From the NCBI RefSeq assembly GCF_006352025.1, contig NZ_CP040936.1, forward strand, positions 2,542,001 to 2,606,000: a DNA stretch of 64,000 nucleotides, written 5' to 3'. Of this stretch, positions 61,071-64,000 are shown piece by piece. The notes below the pieces were generated by a model. It made no database searches. It was not told where the DNA came from and saw only the letters and a list, made by a program, of their open reading frames with translations. A program made the translations under genes and the position numbers. The first letter of the stretch is position 1, and each line of letters starts with the position of its first letter. Source of the DNA: Hymenobacter sp. DG01 (GTDB lineage Bacteria > Bacteroidota > Bacteroidia > Cytophagales > Hymenobacteraceae).

Positions 61071-61116
61071 CAGAAAGCCCCGGCAGCTGCTTTTCAACAG
61101 CTACCGGGGCTTTCTG
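61071..61116. terminator. Hairpin between ABC permease and ChaN genes
   Basis: A 19-bp stem with one mismatch (CAGAAAGCCCCGGCAGCTG with CAGCTACCGGGGCTTTCTG) has an 8-nt loop. It lies just downstream of the permease gene and upstream of chaN, and probably terminates the ABC operon. Confidence 0.7.
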
Positions 61117-61146
61117 CGTTCAGTACCGATTTAGCCAGAAACTGGT

Positions 61147-62478
61147 TTAGCCTTTATAGAACAGCCACTTCGACAGTTCGCCGTAGGTTACCTTCTTGCC
61201 GTACATCAGAATACCTACCCGGTAGATGCGGCCCGCCAGCCAAATGGTGCCCAGGAACCCCAGAATCAGCAGGAGCATCGACAGGCCTAGCTGCCACATG
61301 GGCACGCCCCCAAAGGGCAGGCGCATCATCATGGCAATGGGCGAGGTAAACGGAATCATTGACATCCAGAAGGCTACCTGCCCGTTGGGGTTGGTGGTGA
61401 GGGTAGCCTGGGCCACTACGAAGGTGAGCACCAAAGGCATGGTCACGGGCATCATGAACTGCTGGGTGTCCGTTTCGCTGTCCACGGCCGAGCCGATAGC
61501 CCCGAACAAGGCACCGTAGAACAGGTAACCTCCCAGGAAATAAAACAGGAAGCAGCCGGCAATCATCCCGAAGTTAAGGTCAGCTTCTTTGAAGGCCTTT
61601 ACAATTTCGTTGCCTTCCTTTTTGGTTTCTTTGGCTTCCACCGTAGCCGTGGCACCAGCAGCGGTATTCACCCGCTCCACGCGGTTCTGCACAATCTTGT
61701 CGGGGCTGACGGAGCCTGCTATGGCCGAAGTAATGCCAAACGACAGAATCACCCATAACGCTAGTTGCGTAAATCCTACCCCGGCAATGCCCAGCACTTT
61801 GCCCATCATCAGCTGGAAGGGCTTCACGGAGGAAATAACCACTTCCACGATGCGGTTGGTCTTTTCCTCCATCACCCCGCGCATAATCTGAATGCCGTAG
61901 ATGAAGATGAACATGTAGATCAGAAAGCCGCAGGCGTAGGCCACGCCGGTGCTTACGCCAGTGCTGGAGCTCCGCTCCCCATCTTCACTTAAGCTAATGG
62001 TTTTCAGGCTCACATCGGCCTTCATGGTCTTCAGTACGGCTTGGTCGAGGCCGGCATTTTTGAGGCGTTGGGCTTCCACCGCGTTTTCCACGGAACGCTC
62101 AATGTCTCGTTGCAACGTCATGCCCAGGCCTTTGCGCGAGAATACCTGAAACCCGTCGGGGTTGGCTATATCCAGCTTGGGCACGTACAGCAGGGCGTCG
62201 TACTTGGCTTTGTTGAACTCTGCTTTGGCGGCAGGCAGGTCTGCCGACACGCGCTTGAACGTAATATCATTCTGGGGGTCAGGCAGCTTATCCGTGAACA
62301 GCCCTCCGGCGTCGGCCACGGCCACCACCTTGTCCTTATCCGACAGGGTAGCAATGAGCACGGGCACGGCAAAAATGGCGGCCGTGAGCAGCGGCCCCAG
62401 CAACGACATAATCAGAAAGCTCTTTTTGCGCACCCGGGTCAGGTACTCGCGCTGCGCAATCAACCAGATTTTCGACAT
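61147..62478 (-). CDS. ABC-2 type permease, NatB-like
   Basis: A 443-residue inner-membrane permease. The N-terminus (MSKIWLIAQREYLTRVRKKS) and first helix FLIMSLLGPLLTAAIFAVPV match NatB/YhaP-type ABC-2 permeases. An about 140-residue periplasmic domain follows, then about five helices, including YMFIFIYGIQIMRGVMEEKT NRI-type coupling helix. With the ATPase next door it forms an exporter whose substrate is unknown (Na+ export in Bacillus NatAB is one model). It is separated from the ATPase gene by 41 nt. Confidence 0.88.
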   Translation of the reverse strand: MSKIWLIAQREYLTRVRKKSFLIMSLLGPLLTAAIFAVPVLIATLSDKDKVVAVADAGGLFTDKLPDPQNDITFKRVSADLPAAKAEFNKAKYDALLYVPKLDIANPDGFQVFSRKGLGMTLQRDIERSVENAVEAQRLKNAGLDQAVLKTMKADVSLKTISLSEDGERSSSTGVSTGVAYACGFLIYMFIFIYGIQIMRGVMEEKTNRIVEVVISSVKPFQLMMGKVLGIAGVGFTQLALWVILSFGITSAIAGSVSPDKIVQNRVERVNTAAGATATVEAKETKKEGNEIVKAFKEADLNFGMIAGCFLFYFLGGYLFYGALFGAIGSAVDSETDTQQFMMPVTMPLVLTFVVAQATLTTNPNGQVAFWMSMIPFTSPIAMMMRLPFGGVPMWQLGLSMLLLILGFLGTIWLAGRIYRVGILMYGKKVTYGELSKWLFYKG

Positions 62479-62504
62479 AGTAAAGGTCTTTTCAGATGCA
62501 GAAG

Positions 62505-62512
62505 GAAAGGTA
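62505..62512 (-). promoter_or_regulatory. Possible -7 element between ATPase and permease genes
   Basis: The leftward strand reads TACCTTTC, 26 nt before the permease start. It may give the permease an extra promoter, but the short gap also fits a simple operon. Confidence 0.3.
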
Positions 62513-62519
62513 AGTTGCG

Positions 62520-63476
62520 CTAAGCCAGAGCGGTATCCGTTTCGGGCACGTAATCGGGCTGGGTTTCGCGCACCCGCCGAATAAAGATGTCGTTGATGCT
62601 GGGCACCAGTTCCCGGAAGGCGTGTACCTCCACGCTGCCGGCCCCAATCAGGTAGCGCAGCAGGTCGTTGGGAGTGGTACCGCCGTGCAGGCGAATGATG
62701 TCGTAGAAGTGGCCGTTTTCGCGCTCCTGGTGTTTGAGCACCTCAAAGTCGGGGTGCATCACCATCAGCCGGCCTTTGCCTTCCACTTCGTACGTCTGGG
62801 CGCGGTAGGCGTCGCGAACCTCGCGCACGGAGCCATCGAGCACTTTGCGGCTGCGGTTGATGAGGGCAATATGGTCGCACATCTCCTCCACCGATTCCAT
62901 GCGGTGAGTAGAAAAGATGATGCTGGTGCCCCGGTCGCGCATGGCCAGAATCTCATCCTTGAGCAGGTTGGCGTTGATGGGGTCAAAGCCCGAGAACGGC
63001 TCGTCGAGAATCACTAGCTCCGGCTCGTGCACCACTGTGGCAATAAACTGTACCTTCTGCTGCATGCCCTTGCTTAGGTCCTCGATGTTTTTCTCCGACC
63101 ATGACTTGATATCGAAGCGCTCCAGCCAGCCTTTGATTTTCTGCCGGGCTTCGTCCTTGCTCAAACCTTTCAGCTGGGCCAGGTACAGGAGCTGCTCCCC
63201 TACCTTCATTTTCTTGTAGAGGCCGCGCTCCTCGGGCAGGTAGCCAATGCGCCCAATATGGGAGGGGTTCAGCTTCTCGCCCCGGAACAGTACCTCGCCC
63301 GCATCGGCCCCGGTTATCTGGGTGATGATGCGGATCAGGGAAGTTTTACCGGCGCCATTAGGCCCTAACAGCCCAAAAATAGAGCCCTCCGGCACCGACA
63401 GGCTCACGCCGTCGAGGGCGGTATGAGCGGCGTACTGCTTGCGCACGTCGCGCACTTCGAGGATAGGTGGTTTCAC
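62520..63476 (-). CDS. ABC transporter ATPase, NatA-like
   Basis: A 318-residue ATPase if the GTG at 63476 is used (VKPPILEVRDVRKQYAAHTA); upstream ATGs at 63545 and 63536 add residues unlike the family. Walker A GPNGAGKTSLIRI, signature LSKGMQQKVQF, Walker B LVILDEPFSGFDP and switch His in FSTHRMESVEEM are all present. The last about 90 residues are a DUF4162-like tail typical of NatA proteins. It powers the permease encoded immediately downstream. Confidence 0.92.
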   Translation of the reverse strand: MKPPILEVRDVRKQYAAHTALDGVSLSVPEGSIFGLLGPNGAGKTSLIRIITQITGADAGEVLFRGEKLNPSHIGRIGYLPEERGLYKKMKVGEQLLYLAQLKGLSKDEARQKIKGWLERFDIKSWSEKNIEDLSKGMQQKVQFIATVVHEPELVILDEPFSGFDPINANLLKDEILAMRDRGTSIIFSTHRMESVEEMCDHIALINRSRKVLDGSVREVRDAYRAQTYEVEGKGRLMVMHPDFEVLKHQERENGHFYDIIRLHGGTTPNDLLRYLIGAGSVEVHAFRELVPSINDIFIRRVRETQPDYVPETDTALA

Positions 63477-63600
63477 AGCAGAAAGGCAAATTGGTTGTTG
63501 ATGTAATATTACAGGAACCCGATAAAGCAGAGGCATAAATTCCAACCAACCGGCAGATTACTGGCCTGAACTGTCAGAAACGTAGCCTGAACGGGCTGCC

Positions 63601-64000
63601 TCAGGCCTCTAACTCCCGTAGGGCCTCTTCCAGCCGGTCGAGGTGCTGGCCGTAGCGGCGCTGCTGCTTAGCCTTGCCCACAATAAACAGCGCCGTTATC
63701 ACAAGCGCAACCCCGAGGCAGCCCAAAACGAACACCGTAACGTTCCGGCCCCAATGCTCGGCTCCGGGACTCAGGTAAGCCAGCAGCTCTGCGTGTGTTT
63801 TGTACAGAAACATCCCGCATACCACTAGCAGCGCCCCGATGCCCATTACCCAGCTCGTCCGCAACACTTGCCGCAGCTTCTGGGAAGTCGTCTTCAACTG
63901 GTTATAGAGGTCGGCGTTGCTGTCTTCCATTTGCCGCACCAGCTGCAAACGCCGGTACACAGATGCCGCCAGTACCACCAGCAGCGCCGCCACCAGCCCC
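63601..64000 (-). CDS. Membrane protein, partial at the window edge
   Basis: At least 130 residues are visible; the frame is open to the right edge, so the start lies beyond the window. Three hydrophobic stretches are visible: one at the edge (AALLVVLAASVYR), WVMGIGALLVVCGMFLYKTH and NVTVFVLGCLGVALVITALF. A helical, Gln-rich segment lies between the first two and a short coiled-coil tail (LDRLEEALRELEA) ends the protein. I do not recognise a family. Confidence 0.65.
   Translation of the reverse strand, partial: GLVAALLVVLAASVYRRLQLVRQMEDSNADLYNQLKTTSQKLRQVLRTSWVMGIGALLVVCGMFLYKTHAELLAYLSPGAEHWGRNVTVFVLGCLGVALVITALFIVGKAKQQRRYGQHLDRLEEALRELEA

Overview
The window is a high-GC, densely packed stretch of a Bacteroidota chromosome, most like Hymenobacter or a close relative (Cytophagales). 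The evidence is a GH16 glucanase with a C-terminal type IX secretion sorting domain, a PorD/DUF4835 protein, a GLPGLI protein next to a TonB-receptor-like barrel, an OstA-like protein, a Bacteroidota-type omega subunit, BshA (bacillithiol synthesis), GH97 and DUF1080 enzymes, and promoter elements of the TAnnTTTG type instead of sigma-70 boxes. No rRNA, tRNA, CRISPR array, insertion sequence or prophage was recognised. Genus assignment is inference.

Layout. 0-5.4 kb: two small YtxH stress proteins, a Kazal-type inhibitor, a cupin, a dienelactone hydrolase and a secreted GH16-CBM6 glucanase. 5.5-17.4 kb: an M28 peptidase, an RsbQ-like hydrolase with a monooxygenase-like partner, an ABC exporter, an unknown AT-rich gene, a CPBP protease, a barstar-like protein, an SDR reductase, and secreted hydrolases including an unusual M1-like metallopeptidase. 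17.8-23.5 kb: a TerB-like and a STAS-like protein, two tandem pectinesterases, a CYP152-type P450 peroxygenase and a small outer-membrane barrel protein.

23.6-32 kb is a leftward housekeeping block: ostA-like, bamD, rpoZ, coaC, coaB, porD, recN, fabI. It links envelope assembly (OstA-like, BamD, PorD), transcription, coenzyme A and lipid synthesis, and repair. Coenzyme A synthesis is encoded by two separate genes, coaC and coaB, instead of the usual fused coaBC. 32-38.8 kb: tilS, then a short AT-rich island (a small secreted protein broken by a poly-A frameshift, and a GLPGLI protein), an 888-residue outer-membrane receptor, and malate dehydrogenase. 38.8-48.9 kb: two rhomboid proteases, MutL with degenerate endonuclease motifs, a NagZ-like GH3/beta-lactamase-type fusion, bshA, a membrane-anchored unknown and an IscA-type Fe-S protein.

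49-64 kb: a penicillin acylase-family enzyme, a leftward set of secreted carbohydrate and ester hydrolases (DUF1080, GH97, esterase, MBL-fold), small unknowns, an acetyltransferase, GlpD, a ChaN-family protein and a NatAB-like ABC transporter; a membrane protein runs off the right edge.

The least explained material is intergenic. It includes a family of long imperfect palindromes (32.03, 37.53 and 51.26 kb; the last has 45-bp arms with one mismatch), other hairpin repeats around bshA, and two palindromes between porD and recN. I found no convincing new multi-gene system. The best leads are the hairpin family, the split coaB/coaC, the frameshifted secreted peptide with the GLPGLI/receptor pair, and the degenerate MutL.
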